In this document: one piece after another, positions 41,470 to 50,220 of the stretch
Layout of the letters: each line of letters starts with the position of its first letter
How positions within the stretch are numbered: the stretch's first letter is position 1
The notes under the pieces: generated by a model
The model's database searches: none
Told to the model about the DNA's origin: nothing
What the model saw: the letters and a program-made list of their open reading frames with translations, nothing else
Made by a program: the position numbers and the translations under genes
Origin: Flavobacterium sp. ASV13
GTDB lineage: Bacteria; Bacteroidota; Bacteroidia; Flavobacteriales; Flavobacteriaceae
Direction of reading: 5' to 3'
DNA: 64,000 nucleotides
Assembly (NCBI RefSeq): GCF_000745775.1
Contig: NZ_JQJY01000001.1
Location: forward strand, 124,001-188,000

Positions 41470-42336
41470 ATGAAATGGATTACCAGAGAACGTCCAAAAA
41501 TAGACCGAATTGCATGCCCTTGGCTAATTCGAAAATTTGTTGACGCTGAAGCTGAATTCATTTATGTGCCGTTTAATATCGTTTTGGAAAAAGCAAAAGA
41601 GCTAAATGCAATTCCGTTTGATATTCCAGATGTTGAATTTACACATTATGAAGATCAAAGCACTTTTGATTATATCATTAAAAAATATGAGATTGATGAT
41701 CCCGCAATATCAATTATCGCTGGTATTGTAAGAGGAGCGGATACAGACCGTCATGATATTGCAAAAGAATCAGCTGGACTTTGGGCGATTTCAGCCGGAC
41801 TCTCTTATAATATTACTGATGATTATAAATTGCTTGAAACAGGAATGATTCTCTACGATGCTTTGTACAGCTGGGCATCACATCTATACAAACAAAATCA
41901 TTTACAGAATAGCCCTTTTGAAAATTTGCTTCATGAAGTTTACAATAAATTTCTGAAAGACAAAAAATCTTCAGTCAAAACGCCAACTTGGGTCAAAGAT
42001 TTAAAAGAAATAATTCAGGATCAGATTGATGCTCAATTTGCATTTGATTTAAAGAAAATTTCTAATGAATTAGACTTAAATCCGTCCTATTTATCGCGAG
42101 AATTTTCGAAACATTTTGAAGATTTGAATTTTGGAGAATATGTTCGAAAACTCCGAATCGAAAAAGCAATCAACCTTATTTCAAATTCCTCTCATTCCTT
42201 AACCGAAATTGCCTACATGACTGGATTTTCAGACCAAAGTCATTTTACCCGAATTTTCAAAGCACATACGGGCAAAAATCCATCGGCTTATCGAAAAAAA
42301 AGTACAAAAAGTAATCCTGATACAAAAGGTAAATAA
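41470..42336 (+). CDS. chrB: ChrB-type chromate resistance domain fused to an AraC-type HTH
   Basis: A 288-residue fusion. Residues 1-135 match the C-terminal chromate-resistance domain of ChrB (WITRERPKIDRIACPWLIRKF, FDIPDVEFTHYEDQSTFDYII, IAGIVRGADTDRHDI, AAGLWAISAG). Residues about 185-280 form an AraC-type double HTH (FDLKKISNELDLNPSYLSREFSKHF, SHSLTEIAYMTGFSDQSHFTRIFKAHTGKNPSAYR). It heads an operon with a beta-barrel-like protein and ChrA (59 bp and 2 bp gaps). The chromate domain probably senses the inducer for the DNA-binding half; that is inference. No -33/-7 pair stands out beyond TAGATTTG at 41434-41441. Confidence 0.88.
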   Translation: MKWITRERPKIDRIACPWLIRKFVDAEAEFIYVPFNIVLEKAKELNAIPFDIPDVEFTHYEDQSTFDYIIKKYEIDDPAISIIAGIVRGADTDRHDIAKESAGLWAISAGLSYNITDDYKLLETGMILYDALYSWASHLYKQNHLQNSPFENLLHEVYNKFLKDKKSSVKTPTWVKDLKEIIQDQIDAQFAFDLKKISNELDLNPSYLSREFSKHFEDLNFGEYVRKLRIEKAINLISNSSHSLTEIAYMTGFSDQSHFTRIFKAHTGKNPSAYRKKSTKSNPDTKGK

Positions 42337-42395
42337 GATTCTATTTTAAGCTATACATGGTTTTTAATTTTGTTTTTATAACTAAAACAAAACCA

Positions 42396-42893
42396 ATGTA
42401 CTCAAAATCAATCTTTCTTTTTGCAATATTACTATTCAGTATCAGTGTTTCATCTCAAACAACATATCCAAAAATAACAGGATATTTTGGGATAATGCAT
42501 CCAATAGTTACATTTAGTAAAGATGAAACGACTGTAAATTTTAGAGATTATTACGCAGTAGGTTTTCCAACTGGAATTAATATTTGGAAAAGTGAAAAAA
42601 TTGGTTTTTCGCTTGAATTTGTTCCTAATATTAAAGATGATAACGGAACTGATAAAGTAACCAATTTATTATTTCATCCAGGAGTTTTGGTAGCATTAGG
42701 AAAAGGCTACACTTTTGCCGGAAGAGCTGCTTTTGAAACAAGTGGGAGATATGGTTTCACACCCGTTTTCAATAAAACTATAATTAAAAACAAGAGCTGT
42801 AGCTATTATGCCGCCGTGCCATTGCCGGTTCGATTTGGGAATGACCATCCTGCGAGTTTCACCATAGGTTTTCAATTTGGAATTGCTTTTTAA
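42396..42893 (+). CDS. Exported protein of the chromate operon
   Basis: A 165-residue protein from the ATG at 42396 (MYSKSIFLFAILLFSISVSS, a signal peptide); the frame opens 39 bp earlier without one. The mature chain is beta-rich, with aromatic residues alternating with small ones (YPKITGYFGIMHPIVTF, FRDYYAVGFPTGINIW, GFSLEFVPNIK, HPASFTIGFQFGIAF), as in an eight-strand outer membrane barrel. The C-terminal Phe fits. It sits between chrB and chrA (2 bp before chrA). It may be an outer-membrane partner of chromate efflux; I know no name for it. Confidence 0.75.
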   Translation: MYSKSIFLFAILLFSISVSSQTTYPKITGYFGIMHPIVTFSKDETTVNFRDYYAVGFPTGINIWKSEKIGFSLEFVPNIKDDNGTDKVTNLLFHPGVLVALGKGYTFAGRAAFETSGRYGFTPVFNKTIIKNKSCSYYAAVPLPVRFGNDHPASFTIGFQFGIAF

Positions 42894-42895
42894 TT

Positions 42896-44059
42896 ATGGA
42901 AAAAACATCAAAATACAGTTTGTTGCAATTAACACTTTACTTTCTAAAACTGGGAACTACAGGTTTTGGCGGTCCTGTCGCTTTAGTTGGATATATGCAC
43001 AAAGATTTGGTAGAAGACCGAAAATGGATTACTGAAGAAGAATACAAACAAGGATTAGCTTTGGCGCAGCTTGCTCCGGGGCCGCTCGCAGCGCAATTAG
43101 GAATTTACATAGGATTTGTTCATTATAGTTTTTTAGGAGCAACATTAGCTGGTTTTGCGTTTATTTTACCTTCATTTATAATGGTTGTGCTATTGGGAAT
43201 TGTTTATAAATTATACGGTGGTCTAACATGGATTCAAGCTGTATTTTATGGCGTTGGCGCTTCAGTTGTTGGCATTATTGCACTCAGTTCTTATAAGTTG
43301 ACTTTGAAATCTATCGGAAAATTAAATCTCGAATCTTTTAAATCGAAATGGCTGCTTTGGTTGTTTTTTATTTCAGCCGTAATCGTAACGTTTGTAACCG
43401 AAAAGGAGCAAATTTTACTATTTATTTTAGCTGGATTTTTTTATATGATTTTCACAGCTCCTCCAAAATGGTGGAATTTCAGAACAACAAATTCTTTGAT
43501 TTTATTTCAATTTACTCTGTGGAATTCAGAAGAATCGACACTCGTTAAATTAGCTGTGTTTTTTGCTAAAGCAGGCGCATTTGTTTTTGGAAGCGGATTA
43601 GCAATTGTTCCTTTTTTACATTCTGGCGTTGTAACAGAAAACCATTGGCTAACTGAACAGCAGTTTCTGGATTCAGTTGCGGTAGCAATGATTACGCCGG
43701 GACCAGTTGTAATAACTGTAGGTTTTATCGGTTATTTAGTTAACGGATTTTCGGGTGCTTTAATAGCAGCTTTAGCCACTTTTTTACCTTGTTATCTGTT
43801 TACAATTATATTGGCGCCGTATTTCAAGAAAATTGCTGATAATAAATCGGTAAAAGCTTTTGTAGAAGGAATTACTGCTGTTGTAATTGGCGCTTTGGTT
43901 GGATCTGTGGTTGTTATTTCTTCACGAAGTATTATCGATGTACCTACAGCAATTATTGCCATTTTGACTATTTTGGCTTTAATTTATTTGAAAAAAATAC
44001 AAGAACCATATATCATTTTAATTGCCGGAATTATTGGGATTTTCATAAAACTGATTTGA
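42896..44059 (+). CDS. chrA: Chromate efflux transporter ChrA
   Basis: A 387-residue inner-membrane protein of the CHR family, made of two homologous halves. The N half has the motif LKLGTTGFGGPVALVGYMHKDLVEDRKWITEEEYKQGLALAQLAPGP. The C half repeats it as FAKAGAFVFGSGLAIVPFLHSGVVTENHWLTEQQFLDSVAVAMITPGPVV. The FGGP and PGP motifs are those of chromate/proton antiport. About ten membrane helices. It is the last gene of the chrB-like operon and convergent with a methyltransferase gene. Confidence 0.93.
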   Translation: MEKTSKYSLLQLTLYFLKLGTTGFGGPVALVGYMHKDLVEDRKWITEEEYKQGLALAQLAPGPLAAQLGIYIGFVHYSFLGATLAGFAFILPSFIMVVLLGIVYKLYGGLTWIQAVFYGVGASVVGIIALSSYKLTLKSIGKLNLESFKSKWLLWLFFISAVIVTFVTEKEQILLFILAGFFYMIFTAPPKWWNFRTTNSLILFQFTLWNSEESTLVKLAVFFAKAGAFVFGSGLAIVPFLHSGVVTENHWLTEQQFLDSVAVAMITPGPVVITVGFIGYLVNGFSGALIAALATFLPCYLFTIILAPYFKKIADNKSVKAFVEGITAVVIGALVGSVVVISSRSIIDVPTAIIAILTILALIYLKKIQEPYIILIAGIIGIFIKLI

Positions 44060-44073
44060 CGCTGGAAAACAAA

Positions 44074-44679
44074 TTATTTTTTCTGAACCAAAACAACCCA
44101 GTCTCTTTGCGTATTTTCTTCGATGAAATTCTCGATTTCATATTCTAATCGAAAACCTAAATCTTTCATTAAGATCAAAACATCTTTTCTCGTTAAACAG
44201 CTGTAATAGAAAGGTTCTCCAAACATTTTGTCTGTATGCTCGTCTTCTTTTTTTCCATGAGTAAAAAGAAAATAACCGTTTGGTAATAGCAAATCATAAA
44301 TTTTGGAATAAATCTCTTTTTGACGTTCCTTTGGAAAATGAAAAAGTGAATCCCAAGCTATGATACCGTTGAAGTTTTCATTTGATTTGAAGTCGAAAAA
44401 ATCGCAGACAAAGAATTGTGAATTTTGAATTTCCTGAGATTTTGCAATTTCAATCATATTCTCCGAGAAATCAATTCCAATTACAGACTGATTATTATCC
44501 GAAAAATATTTTGCTATCGGAAGCCCAGCTCCGCATCCAATATCTAGGATGGTTCCGTTGGGTTCTATCTGTTCTAAAAAATCTTTAATCGGTTTATTTA
44601 TAGCCGAATTATTCCTGATTTTCACCCATTCATCAACTATTTTATTATACGATTTTTTGTTTACAGCTGCATTTTCCAT
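44074..44679 (-). CDS. Class I SAM-dependent methyltransferase
   Basis: A 201-residue Rossmann-fold methyltransferase. Motif I is ILDIGCGAGLPIAKYF (the SAM-binding GxGxG), post-I Asp is in GIDFSENMIEIAK, motif II region is FFVCDFFDFKSN, and motif III is GIIAWDSLFHFPKERQKEIYS. Substrate unknown. It stands alone, ending a few bases after chrA on the opposite strand. Length and order match small Flavobacterial methyltransferases. Confidence 0.9.
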   Translation of the reverse strand: MENAAVNKKSYNKIVDEWVKIRNNSAINKPIKDFLEQIEPNGTILDIGCGAGLPIAKYFSDNNQSVIGIDFSENMIEIAKSQEIQNSQFFVCDFFDFKSNENFNGIIAWDSLFHFPKERQKEIYSKIYDLLLPNGYFLFTHGKKEDEHTDKMFGEPFYYSCLTRKDVLILMKDLGFRLEYEIENFIEENTQRDWVVLVQKK

Positions 44680-44763
44680 ATTGTAAAGGTATTTCCTCTC
44701 AAATTATTTATTCGAATATAAAAAAGCTGTTGCAACTTTTTTGAAACAATTTATAAATTTAAT

Positions 44764-46065
44764 TTACTTAACGAAGATTGTTTTGTGCTTTAAGGCATTA
44801 AACGAATAAGAAACCATAACATAACTCCATAATGTGAGCTTATTTACATCTTGAATCTTGGGAAGATTTTGCATTGAATTTGTTGATTGATAAAATGAAA
44901 AGGCACAGTTAATCTCTACTTGTTTAATTGGAAGATATTTTAATGAAATGTCATTTTCGAAACCTAAAAATTTTGACATTTCTTGATTTAAATTATTCAG
45001 CAAAGGATATTGTGTATAGAAAAGATGAAAATCAGAACGAAGCGATAATTTTGGGTTTATTGGAAACGTGGCAAATAAATAGGGATTGACTAAACCTTTT
45101 CCGCCAACATCAGCTGGAAAACGCGTAAAAACATTCATATTCCCATTAAATTTCCAAGTTACACCATATAAAACATCAAAATTTTCAGAATTGTTTGCAG
45201 ACAAGCTCGGATTGCTTCCACTTATAATTTCAGCACCCAAACGCCAATTTGATTTTGGAAGTGACAATTTTACTTCGGGTTGAAAATAGTAGGCAAATAG
45301 ATGTTGCCCTTTTGAACTTTGCCCAAACTGCAAGTAACTATTTAAAGTGTAATACCATTGTTTCTTTTTAAATTCGATTCTTCCACCTGTTGTAGCTCGG
45401 GCATAAATAGCATTAGAATTTGAATCTTCAAGAAAATCAACCGTATTAATCAAATTAAAAGAAAACGCTTTTTTAGAGATATAACTGAAATTATAAATCA
45501 GCATATACTTGTATTTATTGGATGCTACTGGAGAATATGCAACATCAAAACTATTATTATAATTTCGAGTAAATAAAAAGAAAAAATCATGCGAAAAATG
45601 TTCTGAATATTTCATTACACGAATACCTTCATGTGCTCTTCCCTGCTGGGCCCACGGAGCATCAGAAAATAATCTACCATTATCCAGTAAGACATTCTGT
45701 CTTCCTAACCTAAAGTTTATCGATTTAAGTTTGGTTTCAAAAAACAACTGATAAAAATTAATGCTTCCGACTTTGGATGCTTTATTATGCTCATCCCAAA
45801 GATGAATTTCTTGCAAGTCAGATTTGATAAACCATTTTTTCCTTTCATACTGCATCGAAATTCGATTTCTCTGTGTGATATAAAAGTAAGGATCAATCGA
45901 ATCGTTAGGAGGAAGAATATAATTTGACGTATATTCAGCTCTAGGTCTGATTTCAATATTCATCAAGAATTGCTGAGATAAACTATCTTTTTCTTGGGCT
46001 ATTATCTGATTAACTGAAACAATAAAAATTAAGAGTGAGATAACCTGCTTTATCTGGTTGGTCAT
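44764..46065 (-). CDS. Outer-membrane porin-like protein (alginate-export-like)
   Basis: A 433-residue beta-barrel protein from the ATG at 46065 with signal peptide MTNQIKQVISLLIFIVSVNQIIAQ. The mature chain starts with EIRPRAEYTSNYILPP and alternates short polar turns with strands (WFIKSDLQEIHLW, INFRLGRQNVLLDNGRLF, YSEHFSHDFFFLFTR). It ends in VSYSFNALKHK, typical of the alginate-export (AlgE-like) family in Bacteroidota. The upstream ATG at 46101 lies inside the promoter palindrome and is not used. Substrate unknown. Confidence 0.8.
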   Translation of the reverse strand: MTNQIKQVISLLIFIVSVNQIIAQEKDSLSQQFLMNIEIRPRAEYTSNYILPPNDSIDPYFYITQRNRISMQYERKKWFIKSDLQEIHLWDEHNKASKVGSINFYQLFFETKLKSINFRLGRQNVLLDNGRLFSDAPWAQQGRAHEGIRVMKYSEHFSHDFFFLFTRNYNNSFDVAYSPVASNKYKYMLIYNFSYISKKAFSFNLINTVDFLEDSNSNAIYARATTGGRIEFKKKQWYYTLNSYLQFGQSSKGQHLFAYYFQPEVKLSLPKSNWRLGAEIISGSNPSLSANNSENFDVLYGVTWKFNGNMNVFTRFPADVGGKGLVNPYLFATFPINPKLSLRSDFHLFYTQYPLLNNLNQEMSKFLGFENDISLKYLPIKQVEINCAFSFYQSTNSMQNLPKIQDVNKLTLWSYVMVSYSFNALKHKTIFVK

Positions 46066-46090
46066 TATTTTCTTCTTTAATCCGATAGAT

Positions 46091-46110
46091 TTACTATACA
46101 AATATAGTAA
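46091..46110. promoter_or_regulatory. Palindrome over the porin promoter
   Basis: TTACTATACAAATATAGTAA: perfect 8-bp arms around CAAA. The centre CAAATATA (46099-46106) is a TAnnTTTG -7 box on the minus strand, 33 bp upstream of the ATG at 46065. A bound dimeric regulator would occlude it. Confidence 0.6.
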
Positions 46111-46203
46111 TCAAAAATTAATTTCAGTTTTAATATCTATTTTGTTAAATACAATTAGCCTCATGTTTGTTAAATAAACTCCTTAATTGATTATTTAATA
46201 ATA

Positions 46204-46242
46204 ACACAAAACTCCAGAATTAAATAATTCTGGAATTTTGTG
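46204..46242 (-). terminator. Terminator after the VOC gene at 46260
   Basis: ACACAAAACTCCAGAATT pairs with AATTCTGGAATTTTGTGT around AAAT, with one mismatched base. Confidence 0.75.
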
Positions 46243-46259
46243 TTCCGTATTTTATTTCA

Positions 46260-46667
46260 TTAAATCGGTTCCCAAAGTTCAATTTTATTGCCGTCTGCAT
46301 CCATAATATGAACAAATCTGCCGTAATCATAAGTTGCAATATCATCCAAAACTGTCACTCCGTTTTCTTTTAGTTTATTTATCAATCCTTCAATATTTTG
46401 TACACGGTAATTGACCATAAACTCTTTTTTTGAAGGAGAAAAATAATCATCATTTTTTTTAAACGGACTCCATTGAAGCGCTTCTTTTAGATCTGGATTG
46501 TCTATATTTCTGGATTCAAACGTTGATCCCCAATCATTGACTTCTAGTCCTAAATTTTTAGCGTACCATTCTCGTGTTTCTTTTGGATTTTCGGTAAAAA
46601 AGAAAATGCCACCAACTCCTGTAACTTTTGGAACAATATTATCCGATTGCTTGTTTGAATCTTCCAT
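46260..46667 (-). CDS. VOC/glyoxalase-fold protein
   Basis: A 135-residue glyoxalase/bleomycin-resistance-fold protein with two beta-alpha-beta-beta-beta modules: VTGVGGIFFFTENPKETREWYAKNLGLEV and KEFMVNYRVQNIEGLINKLKENGVTVLDDIATYDYGRFVHIMDADGNKIELWEP. The C-terminal Glu (IELWEP) is the usual metal ligand. No signal peptide. Substrate unknown. Monocistronic. Confidence 0.88.
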   Translation of the reverse strand: MEDSNKQSDNIVPKVTGVGGIFFFTENPKETREWYAKNLGLEVNDWGSTFESRNIDNPDLKEALQWSPFKKNDDYFSPSKKEFMVNYRVQNIEGLINKLKENGVTVLDDIATYDYGRFVHIMDADGNKIELWEPI

Positions 46668-46802
46668 ATTTAGTTTGATTTTTAAAACTTAAATGTACTA
46701 AAAAAAGCATTTCCTAAATAATTAAAGGTTTCTTAAATTAATTTGAACCCAATTTTAGTTGTTGTAAATTAGCTATTTATGAAAATTTAAAAACGTTAAA
46801 TT

Positions 46803-47246
46803 ATGAAAACACATCATATAATTGTCGTATTATTATTCGGTTTTGTAATATCGGCCAATGCACAAAAAAGAATCGAAACTACTGAATTACCAAAACCAGC
46901 ACAGGAATTTCTTCAAAAATATTTTAGCTATACAGCCGTAGATATTGCTAAAAAAGATGCAGAACACGGCGAAAAAGGCTATGAAGTCATTTTAAAAGAC
47001 GGAACCGAAGTTGAGTTCTGGAAAGATGGCTCGTATCGTGAAGTTGATGGAGAAAAAAATCCGATTCCAACAGACTTTATTCCGGCAAACATTAAAGATT
47101 ACGTTTCGAAGAATTATCCAAATGAGAAAATTACCCACATCGATTATGGACACAAAGATCTGGACGTTGATTTGACAAATGGTATTGATTTAGAATTCAC
47201 AAAAGATGGAAAAATTCTAAAAGACAAAAACAATAATATCAAGTAA
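46803..47246 (+). CDS. Exported PepSY-like (DUF2874-type) protein
   Basis: A 147-residue periplasmic protein with signal peptide MKTHHIIVVLLFGFVISANA. The mature part is two PepSY-like repeats: residues 30-80 (AQEFLQKYFSYTAVDIAKKDAEHGEKGYEVILKDGTEVEFWKDG) and 93-145 (IPANIKDYVSKNYPNEKITHIDYGHKDLDVDLTNGIDLEFTKDGK). This is the BLIP-like putative beta-lactamase-inhibitor fold common in Bacteroidota. Partner unknown. Confidence 0.85.
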   Translation: MKTHHIIVVLLFGFVISANAQKRIETTELPKPAQEFLQKYFSYTAVDIAKKDAEHGEKGYEVILKDGTEVEFWKDGSYREVDGEKNPIPTDFIPANIKDYVSKNYPNEKITHIDYGHKDLDVDLTNGIDLEFTKDGKILKDKNNNIK

Positions 47247-47394
47247 ATTCCGTTTTTAAAATCTCCGGACAGCCCTATTTCTGGGCATTTTTTTCAAAAT
47301 ATAAAGTATAAACTTTTTACAACTGTATAAATTTTATACATCTTGATTTTAGCTAAAATTTGCTAAACCGCTAATTATCAGTTTTTATTATTTA

Positions 47395-47410
47395 TGGCAC
47401 AACGCTTGTA
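47395..47410 (+). promoter_or_regulatory. Sigma-54-like -24/-12 promoter (site 2)
   Basis: TGGCACAACGCTTGTA fits TGGCAYRNNNNTTGCW except T for C in the -12 box, the same deviation as site 1 at 38916. It is 110 bp upstream of the glycosyltransferase ATG at 47521. The GCCC/GGGC hairpin near 47272-47296 may end the PepSY transcript. Confidence 0.55.
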
Positions 47411-47520
47411 AAATGGGATATAGTCCATTTTTGTGTAATTCATTTTTCATTGTTTAACGAAAAAGAAAAAGCAGAGACGGTCAATTTAAAAGCCATTTTA
47501 CGATAAAAGCAAATAGCCCA

Positions 47521-48972
47521 ATGAAAAGTGAAACAATTATTTCTGAATCATTATATATTTCAGATAAAAATCTCAGCACAAAAGAACAAATATTAAAAAA
47601 ATCAATTTTTAGTTCAAGTACAAAATCCCAACAAAAAACAGCCGAAAAAACATCAAGCACTTTAGGTTTCATAGTACTTTCCGGTACTTTTTTATTAATG
47701 CTAGGAGGCGCTTTTGTAGTTTATTATCTGCAATCCGATTTTGATCAATTTCAATTAGATAGAATAAATTCGAGCTGGGGATTTCCATTTTTAATTTTGG
47801 CAGCAGCTTTATTCTTTTTCCAGACAGGTTCTTTTTTGTACAATTTGTATTTATATTTTAGATATAAGCCAATTGAATCTGTTTCAGATGATTTATTGCC
47901 TACTTGTACAGTAATTGTTCCTGCTTACAATGAAGGAAAATTAGTTTGGGAAACCTTATTAAGCCTTGCAGACACCGATTTTCCAGAGCAAAAACTTCAA
48001 ATTCTTGCCATTGACGATGGAAGTAAAGACGATACCTGGTACTGGATGCAACAGGCAAAAATCAAACTTGGAAATCGATTATCTATTTATCAGCAGCCTG
48101 AAAATAAAGGAAAACGTCACGCGCTACACCGCGGATTCGAACTTGGCACTGGAGAAATTTTTGTTACTGTCGATAGTGATTCAATTGTAAAAAAGGATAC
48201 TTTACGAAATTTGGTAAGTCCGTTTGTAGTTGATGAAAAATGCGGTGCAGTAGCTGGAAATGTACATGTTTTGAACAATAAAAAAGCGCTATTGCCAAAA
48301 ATGCTGAACGTTAGTTTTGTGATGAGTTTTGAATTCATGCGTTCAGCTGAAAGTATGTTAGGATCGGTTTTATGCACGCCAGGCGCAGCTGCAGCATACA
48401 GAAGAGATGCCGTATTTGAATGTCTTCCAGAATGGATTAATCAAACATTTATGGGGCAACCATCAGATATTGGTGAAGACCGAGCTATGACAAATATGAT
48501 TTTAAAGCAAGGATTGCATGTTTTATTCCAGAGAAATGCTTACGTATTGACAAACGTTCCCGAAGAATATAAAGGTTTGTACAAAATGTTCATCAGATGG
48601 GGCAGAAGCAATGTTCGTGAGAATATCATGATGGCGCAATATGTTTTTAAAGATTTTAGAAATGAATCTAAATTTGGCGCAAGACTTTTGTTCGTAAATC
48701 AGTCTTTAAAAATAATCATGGCATATCCATTCTTGTTATTTATGTTATTTTTTATAGCTGTGCATCCGGTATTGTTTTTTAGTTCAACACTTTTAAGCAT
48801 TTTAATTGTGTCAACATTTTCAGTATTATTTTATGCTAAAAGATACAGTTTTGCTGATGCTTTTTGGGCTTATTCTTATAGCATATTTTATACTTTTAGT
48901 TTATTCTGGATTACACCTTATGCAATAGCTACTGCAAATAAAAAAGGTTGGCTGACACGTGGTTTATCATAA
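47521..48972 (+). CDS. GT2-family processive glycosyltransferase (NodC/chitin-synthase-like)
   Basis: A 483-residue inner-membrane glycosyltransferase. Two N-terminal membrane helices (residues about 50-100) precede a GT2 domain: VIVPAYNEGKLVWETLLSLADTDFPEQKLQILAIDDGSKDDTW, the DxD in VDSDSIVKK, PGAAAAYRRDAV, the GEDRAMTNMIL acceptor motif, and FIRWGRSNVRENI in the place of Q/RxxRW. Three to four C-terminal helices follow. Products of such enzymes are linear polysaccharides such as chitin- or hyaluronan-like polymers. A candidate sigma-54 promoter upstream suggests special regulation. Ends in a strong terminator. Confidence 0.88.
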   Translation: MKSETIISESLYISDKNLSTKEQILKKSIFSSSTKSQQKTAEKTSSTLGFIVLSGTFLLMLGGAFVVYYLQSDFDQFQLDRINSSWGFPFLILAAALFFFQTGSFLYNLYLYFRYKPIESVSDDLLPTCTVIVPAYNEGKLVWETLLSLADTDFPEQKLQILAIDDGSKDDTWYWMQQAKIKLGNRLSIYQQPENKGKRHALHRGFELGTGEIFVTVDSDSIVKKDTLRNLVSPFVVDEKCGAVAGNVHVLNNKKALLPKMLNVSFVMSFEFMRSAESMLGSVLCTPGAAAAYRRDAVFECLPEWINQTFMGQPSDIGEDRAMTNMILKQGLHVLFQRNAYVLTNVPEEYKGLYKMFIRWGRSNVRENIMMAQYVFKDFRNESKFGARLLFVNQSLKIIMAYPFLLFMLFFIAVHPVLFFSSTLLSILIVSTFSVLFYAKRYSFADAFWAYSYSIFYTFSLFWITPYAIATANKKGWLTRGLS

Positions 48973-48978
48973 TTTAAA

Positions 48979-49018
48979 AAAGCAAAACCCTCAGAATTAT
49001 TGAGGGTTTTGCTTTTTA
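48979..49018. terminator. Strong terminator between convergent glycosyltransferase and Ntn hydrolase genes
   Basis: AAAAAGCAAAACCCTCA pairs with TGAGGGTTTTGCTTTTT around GAATTAT. Confidence 0.9.
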
Positions 49019-49032
49019 ATTAAAGTTTTCAT

Positions 49033-50088
49033 TTAATCTAAACCTGCAAATTTGAATGGAGCCATCGCCTGAAAATTCATTGAAGATTCTCCAGAATAAT
49101 TTTCATTATTAGCCAAGCTAAGTTTTCGCACTTTAGCTTTTTCGCTAAAATCAAGTTTACTAAATGCAACCCAAACTACATTTGGATTTAAAACATTGTC
49201 GAAATAATAAACCAGATTTTTTTGATCAGCAACAGTTCTCCATCGTGTTGACGATATATTGGGTTCTGTAGCAGAAGAAATTCCAAGAGGTACAGAACAA
49301 TTTCTAATCACGCCAAAAACGCTTGCAAGTGCTGTTCTTATATTATCAGTTTTAGGAATAGCATCGATATAATAATGAGCTCTCACAAATCGATCTGCGG
49401 CTCTGTTGGTTCCTGGGAGCATAATCGTTCCCGGAATGCTTTTCCAGTACGCATTTATAGCCAACTGTTCATCAAAAATAGGAGAGTTTGTCATGGCCAC
49501 ATATGATTTGTCATGATGAATTACGAGTTTTCCGTTTATGTATTCAAAAATTGCATTATCACCAGATGCATCTGAAATGGACAAATGGACTGTTGCAAAA
49601 ATATCGGTTCCAGGAATATGCGAAGATGTTACTGTAAATTCATTTTTTTCTAAAGCACTTACTGCATCAGAAACTGTAGAAAAATTATCCAGAACATATT
49701 GCAGCCATAATGAAACCGCCAAACCTTTTGTTTTGCTATTTTTTTCAAATTGTGGATAAGCCGATTCAGCCAGCCAAAGCAAATTTCCAACCAAACCTTT
49801 TTCATTCATTCCGTCAGAAGAAGCAATGTCCCAGGAACTTGTAACCACACTTCCGTATTTTGATTTCCATTTAACGGAGTTATTACCAGCTTCTCCAAAC
49901 CTTTCGATTCCTCTCGGGAAAACCCACAAATTAGCCGGAATTTCGCCTTTCCAGTCCATTGAGCGAGCGGTTAAAATAGTGCCATTCGGACCTTGATAAA
50001 CTATTCTTGTGCAGGCAAAAGTTTTTTCGGAATAAATTATTGTGCTCAAAAAAGCAAAAACTATTAAAATTCTAATTTTTGTCTTCAT
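49033..50088 (-). CDS. Secreted linear amide C-N hydrolase (choloylglycine-hydrolase-like)
   Basis: A 351-residue Ntn hydrolase. The signal peptide ends in TFA just before Cys26, which would become the N-terminal nucleophile after cleavage (ACTRIVYQGPNGTILTARSMDW). The family residues R (TARSMDW), D (SSDGMNEKGL), N (YVAMTNSP) and R (RWRTVADQKN) of bile-salt-hydrolase/penicillin-acylase-like enzymes are present. It acts on amide bonds, probably outside the inner membrane. Monocistronic and convergent with the glycosyltransferase gene. Confidence 0.9.
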   Translation of the reverse strand: MKTKIRILIVFAFLSTIIYSEKTFACTRIVYQGPNGTILTARSMDWKGEIPANLWVFPRGIERFGEAGNNSVKWKSKYGSVVTSSWDIASSDGMNEKGLVGNLLWLAESAYPQFEKNSKTKGLAVSLWLQYVLDNFSTVSDAVSALEKNEFTVTSSHIPGTDIFATVHLSISDASGDNAIFEYINGKLVIHHDKSYVAMTNSPIFDEQLAINAYWKSIPGTIMLPGTNRAADRFVRAHYYIDAIPKTDNIRTALASVFGVIRNCSVPLGISSATEPNISSTRWRTVADQKNLVYYFDNVLNPNVVWVAFSKLDFSEKAKVRKLSLANNENYSGESSMNFQAMAPFKFAGLD

Positions 50089-50141
50089 ATAACTGACTTT
50101 TATTTTGTTAAAAGAAACTCATTTTGAATTCTGTAAAATAA

Positions 50142-50178
50142 AAAACTCCTAAAAACTTGAGATTATTTAGGAGTTTTC
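50142..50178 (-). terminator. Terminator after the lipocalin-like gene
   Basis: AAAACTCCTAAA pairs with TTTAGGAGTTTT around a 13-base loop; on the minus strand a T-run follows. Confidence 0.78.
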
Positions 50179-50220
50179 AATGATTTTTATGTGGTTATTG
50201 TTTATTTGTGAGTGAAGAGA

